The position numbers and the translations under genes are program-made. Shown piece by piece: positions 34,639 through 41,950 of a DNA stretch of 64,000 nt. How positions within the stretch are numbered: the first letter of the stretch is position 1; every line of letters begins with the position of its first letter. The notes below the pieces were generated by a model. The model had not been told where the DNA came from. It was given only the letters and a program-made list of their open reading frames with translations, and searched no databases. Source of the DNA: Geodermatophilaceae bacterium URHA0031 (GTDB lineage: Bacteria > Actinomycetota > Actinomycetes > Mycobacteriales > Geodermatophilaceae); the NCBI GenBank assembly GCA_000620205.1, contig JHVP01000010.1, forward strand, positions 1 to 64,000. Direction: 5' to 3'.

Positions 34639-35269
34639 TCACCCTGGCCGCCACCTTGCCCTGCTGCAAGAAGCTCGCCACGTGAGACAAGCTTGTAGGA
34701 GGCTGCTGCGTGACCGCGAACCGGCACCATCGCTAAACCCGACGTCATCAACACGAGTAACCAGGCAGTCGGCCTCCTGCCTCCAGTCAATAGTCACCAA
34801 CGACGACCAATAGTTTCACATCTAGGACGACCTGTCGCCCATAACGCTCAACCTCTACCGCTTTCCCTCAAGACCTCTACCGCTTTCCCTCAAGCCTTTA
34901 CTGAAGAACGGCGCGCATGCTACCAATTTCGGTAGTTTCAGGACCCGTCCTGCGGACCATCGGTCAGGGTGGCGGGATAACACGACAGTCATCGCGGCGG
35001 ATGACAACTGGGGACCGGGGCGTCGAGCTCGTGACAGGGGACTGTGAGCCGCCGGTCATGTCGCCCCCACTGCCGACGATTGATCGGACGTGCAGCCGAT
35101 CACTGGGTCAAGCGACCCCACGGATCGCCGGGGCTACCTCCTCGCTGCCTCAGAGCCCTGAAGGGAACTCGCCTGCCCGAGCCATGAACGGGTGATGCGA
35201 GCGCGTGAATCCGACTGCGTCCCCCCGTGTCACCCCCGCGATCGGGCAGCCTGCAGGGGGACCGACCGT
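34639..35269. other. Gene-free stretch of the element with a 22-bp tandem repeat
   Basis: No coding region with a ribosome site or recognisable protein was found between the ISL3 remnant and the integrase remnant. Base composition is the lowest in GC in the window. A perfect 22-bp unit is repeated twice in tandem at 34851-34872 and 34873-34894 (core CTCTACCGCTTTCCCTCA). The stretch may hold the lost 5' part of the integrase gene and IS scars. Confidence 0.6.
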
Positions 35270-36005
35270 CTTGGCCCGCTGTTCGAGGTCATCGCCGCCT
35301 GCGGTCCCCGCCGCGGTGAGGCGCTCGGGCTGCGCTGGTCCGACTCGGACTTCACCAACAGGACGGCCCGGATCCGGCAGACCGTCGTGGACGTCGGCGG
35401 CCGGCTGGAGTTCTCCACCCCGAAGACGAAGTCGTCCGAGGCCTCGGTGCCGCTGACGGACCGCACGATGCAGGCCCTGCTGCAGTGGCGGCTGGGCCAG
35501 GACATTGACCGGCAGGCCTGGGGCCGGCGTACAAAGACCACGGCCTGTTCTTCGCCCGGGAGAACGGCACCCCGCCGCGACTGGAGTACGTGACCCGCCC
35601 GTTCGTGGCGCTGAGCAAGGCTGCGGGGCTGCGCCAGGTCCGGCTGCACGACCTCCGGCACGGTGCGGGTCGCTGATGCTCGCGGCCGGCGTGCCCATGG
35701 CGATTGTGTCGAAGATGCTCCGGCACTCGTCCATCGGGATCACCGTCGACACGTACGGCCACCTGTCGGAGGAGACGTCCCGCACCGCCTCGGACGCGAT
35801 CGGCGCACTGCTGGACGCGGCGTTCGACCAGACGGCCAACACCGCGCGCGACCACACTGCGACCACAGCGGCCCGTGTAGGTGCCACGACGGGGTCCGAG
35901 AGCACCCTCAAGGGCACTGAACCGCAGGTCAAGCGGGGTGGGCCCCGTGGGGATCGAACCCACAACCCGCGGATTAAAAGTCCGCTGCTCTGCCAGTTGA
36001 GCTAG
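35270..36005 (+). pseudogene. Tyrosine recombinase (integrase), truncated and frameshifted
   Basis: The catalytic domain is spread over three frames. The first section carries ACGPRRGEALGLRW with the box I Arg and TPKTKSSEASVPL. A one-base deletion near 35525 moves it to a frame with AYKDHGLFFAREN and LRQVRLHDLRHG (HxxR). A second shift near 35668 leads to SLMLAAGVPMAIVSKMLRHSS and ITVDTYGHL, with the catalytic His and Tyr. The N-terminal arm and core-binding domains are missing. The last frame runs on through most of the tRNA-Lys gene. It probably drove insertion here once. Confidence 0.85.
35937..35955. repeat. tRNA-proximal attachment-site repeat
   Basis: Identical over 19 bp to 31524-31542. 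It covers the tRNA-Lys discriminator, 3' acceptor strand and part of the T arm, the usual crossover region for tRNA-targeting tyrosine integrases. Confidence 0.8.
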
Positions 36006-36011
36006 AGGCCC
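35939..36011 (-). tRNA. tRNA-Lys (anticodon UUU)
   Basis: The minus strand folds as a complete 73-base cloverleaf. The acceptor GGGCCTC pairs with GGGGCCC, the anticodon loop is CTTTTAA (UUU), the T loop is GTTCGATC, and the discriminator is A. CCA is not fully encoded. It is intact although the integrative element inserted at its 3' end. Confidence 0.93.
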
Positions 36012-36068
36012 GTCCCGCCCATCGTGCCATCGGCTGCCGGATGGGCGGTCGCGCGCCTCCCCGAGGCG

Positions 36069-36164
36069 TCAGAGCACGGTGAACAGGACGAACAGCAGCA
36101 CCGTCAGCACGAGCGAGACCAGCAGCGAGCCGAGGCAGCCCAGCCGGCTGGAGAAGAGGAACAC
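36069..36164 (-). CDS. 31-residue membrane mini-protein
   Basis: The frame begins at a GTG and reads as FLFSSRLGCLGSLLVSLV followed by a Leu/Val-rich hydrophobic helix ending in FTVL. The pattern of a short SRLGCLGSL head with one transmembrane helix resembles mini-proteins seen widely in actinobacteria, judged from memory. The ribosome site is weak, so the exact start is uncertain. It lies just past the tRNA-Lys gene, outside the element. The function is unknown. Confidence 0.55.
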   Translation of the reverse strand: MFLFSSRLGCLGSLLVSLVLTVLLFVLFTVL

Positions 36165-36201
36165 GTCCGGACGTTGCCCCGGCGCCCGGCCCGCGAACCG
36201 C

Positions 36202-37068
36202 TCAGCCGGTGCACACCCGGCCGAGGAACTCCTCCAGCTGGGCCTTCTGCGCGTCGTCGAGCGGCAGGTCCACCGGCACGCTGTCGCCGTCGCCGACGGT
36301 CACCGCCAGCGGGAAGACGAACGGCTTCTTCGTCTCGGCCAGCGCGTGCGGGTCGCAGCGGGCCGCGTCGAAGGTCACCGGCAGCCGCAGCTCGTCCTGC
36401 GCCGGCAGCGTCACCGGCAGCTCGTCGTCGAGCACCGGCTGCAGCACGACGCTCCCGCCGAGCCGGGTGACCTCGACCGGCTCGTTGCCCGAGCGCCGGG
36501 TCAGCACGACCACACCGGTCGTCGTCGACTCCGCCTCGGTCAGGTCCTCCACCGCGATGCCGACGACCGCCAGCACCCGGTCGACGGCGCACTCGGCGTC
36601 GTGGACCTGCGCCATCGTGTCCCCGGTCAGCGGCACCCGCAGCTCCTCGGTCGCCCCCTCCGGCCGCACCACGGTCACCCGGGCGGCCACGGGGTCGACC
36701 CCGGCCGCGCAGTCCACCGTGCCGAACGGCGTCGGCAGGTCGATCGTCTGCCCGGGTGCGTACGTCGCCGAGACCGCCCGGGCGGGCACCGCGGCGAACC
36801 CCGGCGAGTCCAGCTGCACCGAGGTGACCGTGAACGGCGCCGGGCCGGTGTCGGTGAGCCGCACCTGCACCTGCCCCCCGAGCGCGGCGTCGGTCCGCAG
36901 CTGCACCGCCTCGCCGGCGATCCCGGCCACCTCGGGGAGAGGCTCCGCCGCGGGCGACGACGAGGCAGGGGACGACGAGGCGGGCGACGGGGACGACGCG
37001 GGCTCGTCCGCGCCCCCGCAGCCCGCCAGGACGACGACCAGCACCAGACCGACGGCCCCTCCCCGCAC
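36202..37068 (-). CDS. Secreted lipoprotein, unknown function
   Basis: A 288-residue precursor. The signal peptide GGAVGLVLVVVLAGCGG has the lipobox LAGC, so the mature N-terminal Cys is lipidated and membrane-anchored. A Ser/Pro/Ala linker (about residues 22-50) precedes a beta-rich domain with four Cys that may form two disulfides (DCAAG, AECAV, ARCDP, GRVCTG). The GTG at 37068 lies 6 bases after a minus-strand TACGCT box, so the message is probably leaderless. No family was recognised. Confidence 0.8.
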   Translation of the reverse strand: MRGGAVGLVLVVVLAGCGGADEPASSPSPASSSPASSSPAAEPLPEVAGIAGEAVQLRTDAALGGQVQVRLTDTGPAPFTVTSVQLDSPGFAAVPARAVSATYAPGQTIDLPTPFGTVDCAAGVDPVAARVTVVRPEGATEELRVPLTGDTMAQVHDAECAVDRVLAVVGIAVEDLTEAESTTTGVVVLTRRSGNEPVEVTRLGGSVVLQPVLDDELPVTLPAQDELRLPVTFDAARCDPHALAETKKPFVFPLAVTVGDGDSVPVDLPLDDAQKAQLEEFLGRVCTG

Positions 37069-37102
37069 GGCCGTAGCGTAGGTCCCGGTCAGCCGCCGGC
37101 GA

Positions 37103-37990
37103 TCACTTCGAGACGTGCCGGTTCGGCAGCTTCCCGAGGACCCGGCCGGCCTCGTACCTGATCTCCAGCCGCTCCTGCGCGCTGGCCGTCGGCCCCCGCC
37201 GCGGCTCACCGCTGTCGAGGTCGAACGCCGACCCGTGCCACGGGCACACCAGGCAGTCGGCGCCGCGGACCTCCTCGACCGTGCCCTCGGCGAGCGGCCC
37301 GCCCACGTGCGCGCAGGCGCTGACGAAGGCGTCGACCCGGGCACCGCGGCGGACGACGGCGAGCCCGACCGGCGTGCCCTGGCCCTCCCCGGTCCGCAGC
37401 GCCGGACGCCCCTCGGGCAGGTCGTCGAGGGGCCCGAGGTCGATCCACTCGGTGGTCAACTGCCGGGCCTCGGCCACCCCGTGGTTGGCGCCGGAGGACT
37501 GGGCGTAGGACATGTGCCCACCGATGGACGCCGACGCGCTGGCCAACCCGAGCCCGCTGTAGGCCAGCACCCGGCCGAGCGTGCCGTTGCCGTTGCGCCG
37601 GGCCACCAGCGAGCCGACGTAGAGGCCGAGCGCGGCGGTGTTGGCGACCGCGTGCACGGCACCGAGCCGGCGGACCGCGTCGTCCTGCTCGGACCAGTCG
37701 GCCGCGCCGGCCAGGGCAGCGGGCAGGCTGGCCGCGACGCCGGTGCCGATCAGCGCGGTGGCGGCCGGGCGGGCCGGCGGCACCGCGTCGAGGATGCCCG
37801 CGGACAGCCAGGTGCCCACCGGGACCATGGCCAGGACCGGGTGCAGCGGGTGGCCGAGCCAGGTGCCGTGCAGCAGGTCCTTGACCGCCTGCGGCCGGAG
37901 CACCTTGTTCACCGCCGCCCGCGCGCTCTCCAGCGACTTGTCGAACGACGACACCTCGGACAGCCGGTCCAGCACGGCGAGCAGGCTCAT
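37103..37990 (-). CDS. DUF2231 membrane domain fused to a Rieske 2Fe-2S domain
   Basis: A 295-residue protein. The N-terminal part (about 1-170) is a DUF2231-type membrane domain with about four spans and the LLHGTWLGHPLHPVLAMVPVG block. The C-terminal Rieske domain (about 190-290) has CAHVGGPL and CLVCPWHGSAFDL, the two Cys/two His cluster ligands. It is likely a membrane-bound electron-transfer protein; its partner is unknown. It overlaps the VanZ-type gene upstream by four bases (ATGA), the third gene of a coupled set. Confidence 0.88.
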   Translation of the reverse strand: MSLLAVLDRLSEVSSFDKSLESARAAVNKVLRPQAVKDLLHGTWLGHPLHPVLAMVPVGTWLSAGILDAVPPARPAATALIGTGVAASLPAALAGAADWSEQDDAVRRLGAVHAVANTAALGLYVGSLVARRNGNGTLGRVLAYSGLGLASASASIGGHMSYAQSSGANHGVAEARQLTTEWIDLGPLDDLPEGRPALRTGEGQGTPVGLAVVRRGARVDAFVSACAHVGGPLAEGTVEEVRGADCLVCPWHGSAFDLDSGEPRRGPTASAQERLEIRYEAGRVLGKLPNRHVSK

Positions 37991-38430
37991 GCGCCCGCCC
38001 ATACCCGTTGCGGGCCACCGGAACCGGCCCCGCGGACCGCCGCGGCGACCAGCCCGACCGCGACCGCCCCGCACGCGTTGAGCAGCACGTCCACCGGCGA
38101 GACGACCCGGCCCAGCGGCAGCACCCACTGCAGCAGCTCGATCGACGCGCCGGTGGCGACCGCGGCCGGGAGCAGCCGGGCCGGCCGGGCCAGCGCCGGC
38201 CAGCGGAGCACGGCGAGCAGCGCGACGGGTGCGAGCAGGGCCAGGTTGCCGGCGAGCTGGGTGGCTGTGGCGGTCGAGCGCAGTGCGCCGGCGTACCAGC
38301 GCAGCTCCGTCGCCGGGTCGCCCCACGCCCAGCCGCCCGAGCCGGTCGGGCTCAACGTCAGCAGCGCGACGAGCACCAGGGCGGCGACCAGCGCCGCCTC
38401 CAGGGTCCGGTGCACCGACCCCGGGCTCAT
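37987..38430 (-). CDS. VanZ-like membrane protein
   Basis: A 147-residue protein with about four spans. VanZ-type features are the first helix LEAALVAALVLVALLTLSPTG, NLALLAPVALLAVL in the second, and the polar SIELLQWVLPLGRVVSPVDVLLNACGA stretch that marks the family. VanZ itself gives low-level teicoplanin resistance, but most relatives are uncharacterised. Both its start and its stop overlap neighbouring genes (ATGA each), so it sits in the middle of a three-gene unit. Confidence 0.83.
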   Translation of the reverse strand: MSPGSVHRTLEAALVAALVLVALLTLSPTGSGGWAWGDPATELRWYAGALRSTATATQLAGNLALLAPVALLAVLRWPALARPARLLPAAVATGASIELLQWVLPLGRVVSPVDVLLNACGAVAVGLVAAAVRGAGSGGPQRVWAGA

Positions 38431-38918
38431 CCGGCCGCCGTCCAGTCGGTGCCCGCGGCCAGCAGCGCGATCACCGCCGCGCCCACCTCGTCGACGTCCG
38501 CGGCGAGGTCGGCCAGCGCATCGCGGAGCGGCCCGGAGACACCCTCCCCCGGGGAGCACAGCCGCAGCGACAGCCGGTCCGCGGCGGCCCGCAGCCGCTG
38601 CGCGGCCGGCACGTCGCCGGCCGGAGGAGCCGGCGCGGGCCCGGGCCAGGCGACCCCCGCCTCGGCGCACAGCCCGGGCAGCCTGCGGAGCAGACCGGCC
38701 GACGCCGCGGCCGTCCGCCAGGCGGTGCCACCGGTCAGCTCCGGCGGGCAGGTCAGCGTCGCCTCCGCCCAGCGCAGCACCCCCAGGACGTCGCCCCACA
38801 CCGCGTCGGAGACCACGCTGCTCGCCGCCCCGGCTGCGGGCGGCCGGTGTGCCCGCACCAGCACCCCGCCCAGCGAAGGGTCGTAGAGCCAGGGACGCCG
38901 ACGGCCGGTTCCGCGCAT
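38427..38918 (-). CDS. Hypothetical protein, first gene of the VanZ-Rieske unit
   Basis: A 163-residue soluble protein. It begins with a basic GRRRPWLYDPSLGG segment and is then largely helical and Ala-rich (AAADRLSLRL, LRDALADLAADVDEVGAAVIALLAAG). No motif was recognised. The ATG at 38918 fits the end of the intergenic region. The stop overlaps the VanZ-like start. Confidence 0.7.
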   Translation of the reverse strand: MRGTGRRRPWLYDPSLGGVLVRAHRPPAAGAASSVVSDAVWGDVLGVLRWAEATLTCPPELTGGTAWRTAAASAGLLRRLPGLCAEAGVAWPGPAPAPPAGDVPAAQRLRAAADRLSLRLCSPGEGVSGPLRDALADLAADVDEVGAAVIALLAAGTDWTAAG

Positions 38919-39099
38919 GGGCTCACCGTGCCGAACGGGCCTGAGAGGCGGCTGACAGCCGTCTGTGACCTGGTCGTGACCACTCTCCGTGATCGACCTC
39001 ACGGAGTGTCATCGCGCCGCGCGGGGAATCACGTTGATCACCTCGGACTTGTCGGTGGAGCATGCAACCGTTGAGCCGTTGGCTTCCGAAGGAGTACAC

Positions 39100-39627
39100 G
39101 TGACCTGCCCGTCCCTGCTGCGCCGCACCACCCTCGGGGGCGCGCGCGAGGCCGGGTCCCTCGTCACGACCGAGCTCCACCGGGCACCCCAGCTCCTGAG
39201 CCTGCTGCGGACCCGGCTGCACCAGGACGACGCCCGAGCCCAGTTCGCCCGCTTCGTCGTCGTCGGCGTCGTCTCCAGCACGGTCTACGCGGTGCTCTTC
39301 CTCGCGCTCGGGGGCCTGGGCGAGCAGGTGGCCAACGTCGTCGGCGCGGTCGCCTCGACCCTGCTGGCCAACGAGATGCACCGCCGGTTGACCTTCCACG
39401 CCGGAGCGCGGGTCTCCTGGTTCGCCGCGCAGTGGGAGGGCGGCGGGCTGGCCGTCATCGGCCTGGTGGCCACCTCGCTCGCGCTGGCCGGCGTGCACGG
39501 CCTCGTCGGGGACGTCGGCGCGGTCGCGCAACTGCTGCTGATCGCCGCGGTGACCGGCGCGATCGGGCTGATCCGGTTCGTCGCCCTGCGCAGCTGGGTC
39601 TTCACCACCGCTCCGCGCCGGGACTGA
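39100..39627 (+). CDS. GtrA-family membrane protein
   Basis: A 175-residue protein. After a polar N-terminus of about 45 residues it has four spans typical of GtrA: FARFVVVGVVSSTVYAVLFLAL, GAVASTLLANEMHRRLTF, GLAVIGLVATSLALAG and IAAVTGAIGLIRFVALRSWVF. GtrA-like proteins are thought to flip lipid-linked sugars. AAGGAG lies 5 bases before the GTG at 39100. No glycosyltransferase gene is adjacent, though one lies at 43.5 kb. Confidence 0.83.
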   Translation: MTCPSLLRRTTLGGAREAGSLVTTELHRAPQLLSLLRTRLHQDDARAQFARFVVVGVVSSTVYAVLFLALGGLGEQVANVVGAVASTLLANEMHRRLTFHAGARVSWFAAQWEGGGLAVIGLVATSLALAGVHGLVGDVGAVAQLLLIAAVTGAIGLIRFVALRSWVFTTAPRRD

Positions 39628-39679
39628 CCTCCGGTCGCGTCGGGCCGCGAGGACCCGCCGTCCGCCCTACCCTGCTCCC

Positions 39680-40009
39680 ATGGCCGATCGACTGCACCTC
39701 GCTGCCCGCGGAGCCGTGGGTGCCGCCGCCGGGGTCCTGCTGCTGCTGCCGCTGGCGGGGTGCAGCTCGGACAACGTCGACTGCTCCGGGAAGACCTGCA
39801 CGGTGACGCTGGAGGGCGACGGCGCGAAGGCGAGCATCCTCGGCAACGACCTGGCCTTCGTCGGCACGGAGAACGGCAAGGCGACCGTGTCCGTCGGCGA
39901 CGCCAGCGTCTCCTGCGCCGAGGGCGAGAGCGTCTCCGCGGGGCCGCTGTCCCTCACCTGCACGAAGGTCACCGACACCTCGCTGGAGCTGACCGCGACG
40001 GCCGGCTGA
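39680..40009 (+). CDS. Small secreted lipoprotein
   Basis: A 109-residue precursor with signal peptide GAVGAAAGVLLLLPLAGCSS and lipobox LAGC. The mature part is a small beta-rich domain with four more Cys (VDCSGKTC, SCAEG, LTCTK), probably two disulfides. TACCCT at 39668-39673 lies 6 bases before the ATG, a leaderless arrangement. The function is unknown. Confidence 0.78.
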   Translation: MADRLHLAARGAVGAAAGVLLLLPLAGCSSDNVDCSGKTCTVTLEGDGAKASILGNDLAFVGTENGKATVSVGDASVSCAEGESVSAGPLSLTCTKVTDTSLELTATAG

Positions 40010-40025
40010 CCGCCGGTCAGCCGGC
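40001..40025. terminator. Hairpin overlapping both convergent stop codons
   Basis: GCCGGCTGACC (40001-40011) pairs perfectly with 40015-40025. The stem contains the TGA of the plus-strand lipoprotein gene and that of the convergent minus-strand gene. Confidence 0.75.
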
Positions 40026-40664
40026 GGTCGCCACCTCCACCACCACGCGCGACGGTCCGGTCAGCGAGTAGACCCGGAACGGCGCCCGCGTGGCGGTCCC
40101 GATCACGGCCGCCGAGGTGCCCTCGAAGGTGGCGTCGTAGAAGACCCCCTGGACGACGTCGGTGCCCGAGACGGGCACCGCAGCGCGGGCCAGCTCCTCG
40201 GCACCGGAGTCGTAGGGGAAGCTGGTGCCCTGCAGCGTCACCTGGAGGTACGCCGCCCCCGGGACGTCGATCGCGGCACCGCTGCCCTGCGCCGACGGCG
40301 CGTCGACGTACTCCACCGACCAGCCGGGCGTGCCGCTGCCGGACAGCTCGAAGACCACCCGGTCGAAGCCCTCGTGGGCGGCCGCGCGCACCGCGGTGAC
40401 GGTGAGCCCGTCCGGGTCGACCGCCTCGGCGACGTCGGTCGCGGTGTCGGCGGGGAAGGGCGCGCTGCTCCCACCCCCGGTCTCGGCGACGTCCGCCGTC
40501 GACGTCGACGTCGTTGCCTCGACCGCGGTCGTCGAGGCCACGGCGCCGGTCGCCGCCGCCGGATCGGTGTCGGTGTCGGTCTGCGACGCGCAACCGGCCA
40601 TCAGCAGCGCGGTGGCGACGAGCCCGACGGAGCGGGTCGCCCGGGAGGGGAGACGGTTGCGCAT
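40017..40664 (-). CDS. AMIN-like domain lipoprotein
   Basis: A 215-residue precursor with signal peptide TRSVGLVATALLMAGCAS and lipobox MAGC. A Thr/Ala/Asp-rich linker (about 25-80) precedes an AMIN-like beta domain: LTVTAVRAAAHEGFDRVVFELSGS, GWSVEYVDAP, YLQVTLQGTSFPYDSG and a final SLTGPSRVVVEVA strand. AMIN-type domains in other proteins target cell-wall sites. The ATG at 40664 follows a basic MRNRLPSR start. Confidence 0.8.
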   Translation of the reverse strand: MRNRLPSRATRSVGLVATALLMAGCASQTDTDTDPAAATGAVASTTAVEATTSTSTADVAETGGGSSAPFPADTATDVAEAVDPDGLTVTAVRAAAHEGFDRVVFELSGSGTPGWSVEYVDAPSAQGSGAAIDVPGAAYLQVTLQGTSFPYDSGAEELARAAVPVSGTDVVQGVFYDATFEGTSAAVIGTATRAPFRVYSLTGPSRVVVEVATAG

Positions 40665-40780
40665 GGCCCGATGCTGGCATGCGGACGCCCTCTCCCCGGG
40701 CTCGCCACGCGGACCGACGGCCCCGGTGCAGACCCGCCCCGGGGGCCATGTATGGTTCTCCCTGCCTCCAGCGACCACGA

Positions 40781-40853
40781 GCCCCCATCGTCTAGCGGTC
40801 CAGGACGCCGCCCTTTCAAGGCGGTAGCACGGGTTCGAACCCCGTTGGGGGCA
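40781..40853 (+). tRNA. tRNA-Glu (anticodon UUC)
   Basis: A complete 73-base cloverleaf with acceptor GCCCCCA/TGGGGGC, anticodon loop CTTTCAA (UUC at 40815-40817) and T loop GTTCGAACC. TATGGT at 40751-40756 is a likely -10 for the cluster. First of three tRNAs. Confidence 0.95.
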
Positions 40854-40912
40854 CGCACGACCAGCACCACGAGAACGAACAGCAACCGAACGAGCAGTAC
40901 GTGAACGAGCAA

Positions 40913-40986
40913 GGCCCTGTAGCGCAGTTGGTTAGCGCGCCGCCCTGTCACGGCGGAGGTCGCGGGTTCGAGTCCCGTCAGGGTCG
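40913..40986 (+). tRNA. tRNA-Asp (anticodon GUC)
   Basis: A 74-base cloverleaf with acceptor GGCCCTG/CAGGGTC, anticodon loop CTGTCAC (GUC), discriminator G, and CCA encoded at 40987-40989. Second in the Glu-Asp-Phe cluster. Confidence 0.95.
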
Positions 40987-41022
40987 CCACCCGGCACCAG
41001 CGAGAGCTGGTCCCGGCGCTGG

Positions 41023-41096
41023 GGCCAGGTAGCTCAGTCGGTACGAGCGCTCGCCTGAAAAGCGAGAGGTCGGCGGTTCGACCCCGCCCCTGGCCA
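41023..41096 (+). tRNA. tRNA-Phe (anticodon GAA)
   Basis: A 74-base cloverleaf with acceptor GGCCAGG/CCTGGCC, anticodon loop CTGAAAA (GAA at 41057-41059) and discriminator A. Third in the cluster, about 100 bp before a two-component system. Confidence 0.95.
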
Positions 41097-41193
41097 CCCC
41101 CACCTCCCCCGCCGCCCGGCTCCTGGGCAGGCGTCCAGACAGTTCCTCACCGGGGCACAGGGAACTCGCAGGATCAGGCCGCACAGTCGACCC

Positions 41194-41934
41194 ATGACGA
41201 TGACCACTCCCCTCACCAGCTCTCGGGCCCAGCTCACCCGTCCCGACGGCAGCGCCCTGCGGGTGCTGGTGGTCGACGACGAGCCCTCGATCTGCGAGCT
41301 GCTGTCCATGGCCCTCCGCTACGAGGGCTGGGACGTCCGCAGCGCCTCCGACGGCACCGAGGCCGTGCGCGCAGCCCGCGAGTTCCGCCCGGACGCCGTC
41401 GTCCTGGACGTCATGCTCCCGGACATGGACGGCCTGGAGGTGCTCCGCCGCCTGCGGGCGGACTCCCCGCTCGTGCCGGTCGTCTTCCTCACCGCCAAGG
41501 ACGCCCTCGAGGACCGCATCGCCGGGCTCACCGCCGGCGGCGACGACTACGTCACCAAGCCGTTCAGCCTCGAGGAGGTCGCGGCCCGGCTGCGCGGCCT
41601 GCTGCGCCGGACCAGCCGCGTGGTGGCGGACGACGGCCTGCTGGTCGTCGGCGACCTGACGCTGGACGAGGAGAGCCACGAGGTGACCCGGGGCGGGCAG
41701 GACATCCGGCTGACCGCCACCGAGTTCGAGCTGCTGCGCTACCTGATGCGCAACCCGAAGCGGGTGCTGTCGAAGGCGCAGATCCTCGACCGGGTGTGGC
41801 AGTACGACTTCGGCGGCCAGGGCAACATCGTCGAGCTCTACATCTCCTACCTGCGCCGGAAGATCGACGCCGGGCGCACCCCGATGATCCACACGCTGCG
41901 TGGCGCCGGGTACGTGATCAAGCCCGCCGCATGA
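41194..41934 (+). CDS. OmpR-family response regulator (paralog of the one at 2523)
   Basis: A 246-residue regulator. The receiver has VVDDE, phospho-acceptor Asp72 (AVVLDVMLP), the Thr in VFLTAKD and the Lys in YVTKPFSLEE. The winged helix has TATEFELLRYLMRNPKRVLSKAQ and YISYLRRKID. It shares long identical stretches with the regulator at 2523, such as LDEESHEV and SKAQILD, so the two systems arose by duplication. ATG 41194 or ATG 41200 could start it. The kinase begins 16 bases after the stop. Confidence 0.93.
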   Translation: MTMTTPLTSSRAQLTRPDGSALRVLVVDDEPSICELLSMALRYEGWDVRSASDGTEAVRAAREFRPDAVVLDVMLPDMDGLEVLRRLRADSPLVPVVFLTAKDALEDRIAGLTAGGDDYVTKPFSLEEVAARLRGLLRRTSRVVADDGLLVVGDLTLDEESHEVTRGGQDIRLTATEFELLRYLMRNPKRVLSKAQILDRVWQYDFGGQGNIVELYISYLRRKIDAGRTPMIHTLRGAGYVIKPAA

Positions 41935-41950
41935 TCCTCGCTCCCTCACC

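Larger units (their letters stand above)
31524..35955. mobile_element. Degenerate tRNA-Lys integrative element
   Basis: A 19-bp exact direct repeat, GGTGGGCCCCGTGGGGATC, marks both ends: 31524-31542 and 35937-35955. The right copy is the 3' end of an intact tRNA-Lys(UUU). Next to the tRNA lies a tyrosine-integrase remnant, the standard layout for elements using tRNA 3' ends as attachment sites. Inside the repeats the DNA is visibly less GC-rich than outside, with TTG, AAC and similar codons common. Cargo: two coupled small genes, a HEAT-repeat gene, a DUF4157 gene and an ISL3 remnant. The integrase carries frameshifts, so the element is probably immobile by itself. Confidence 0.8.
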
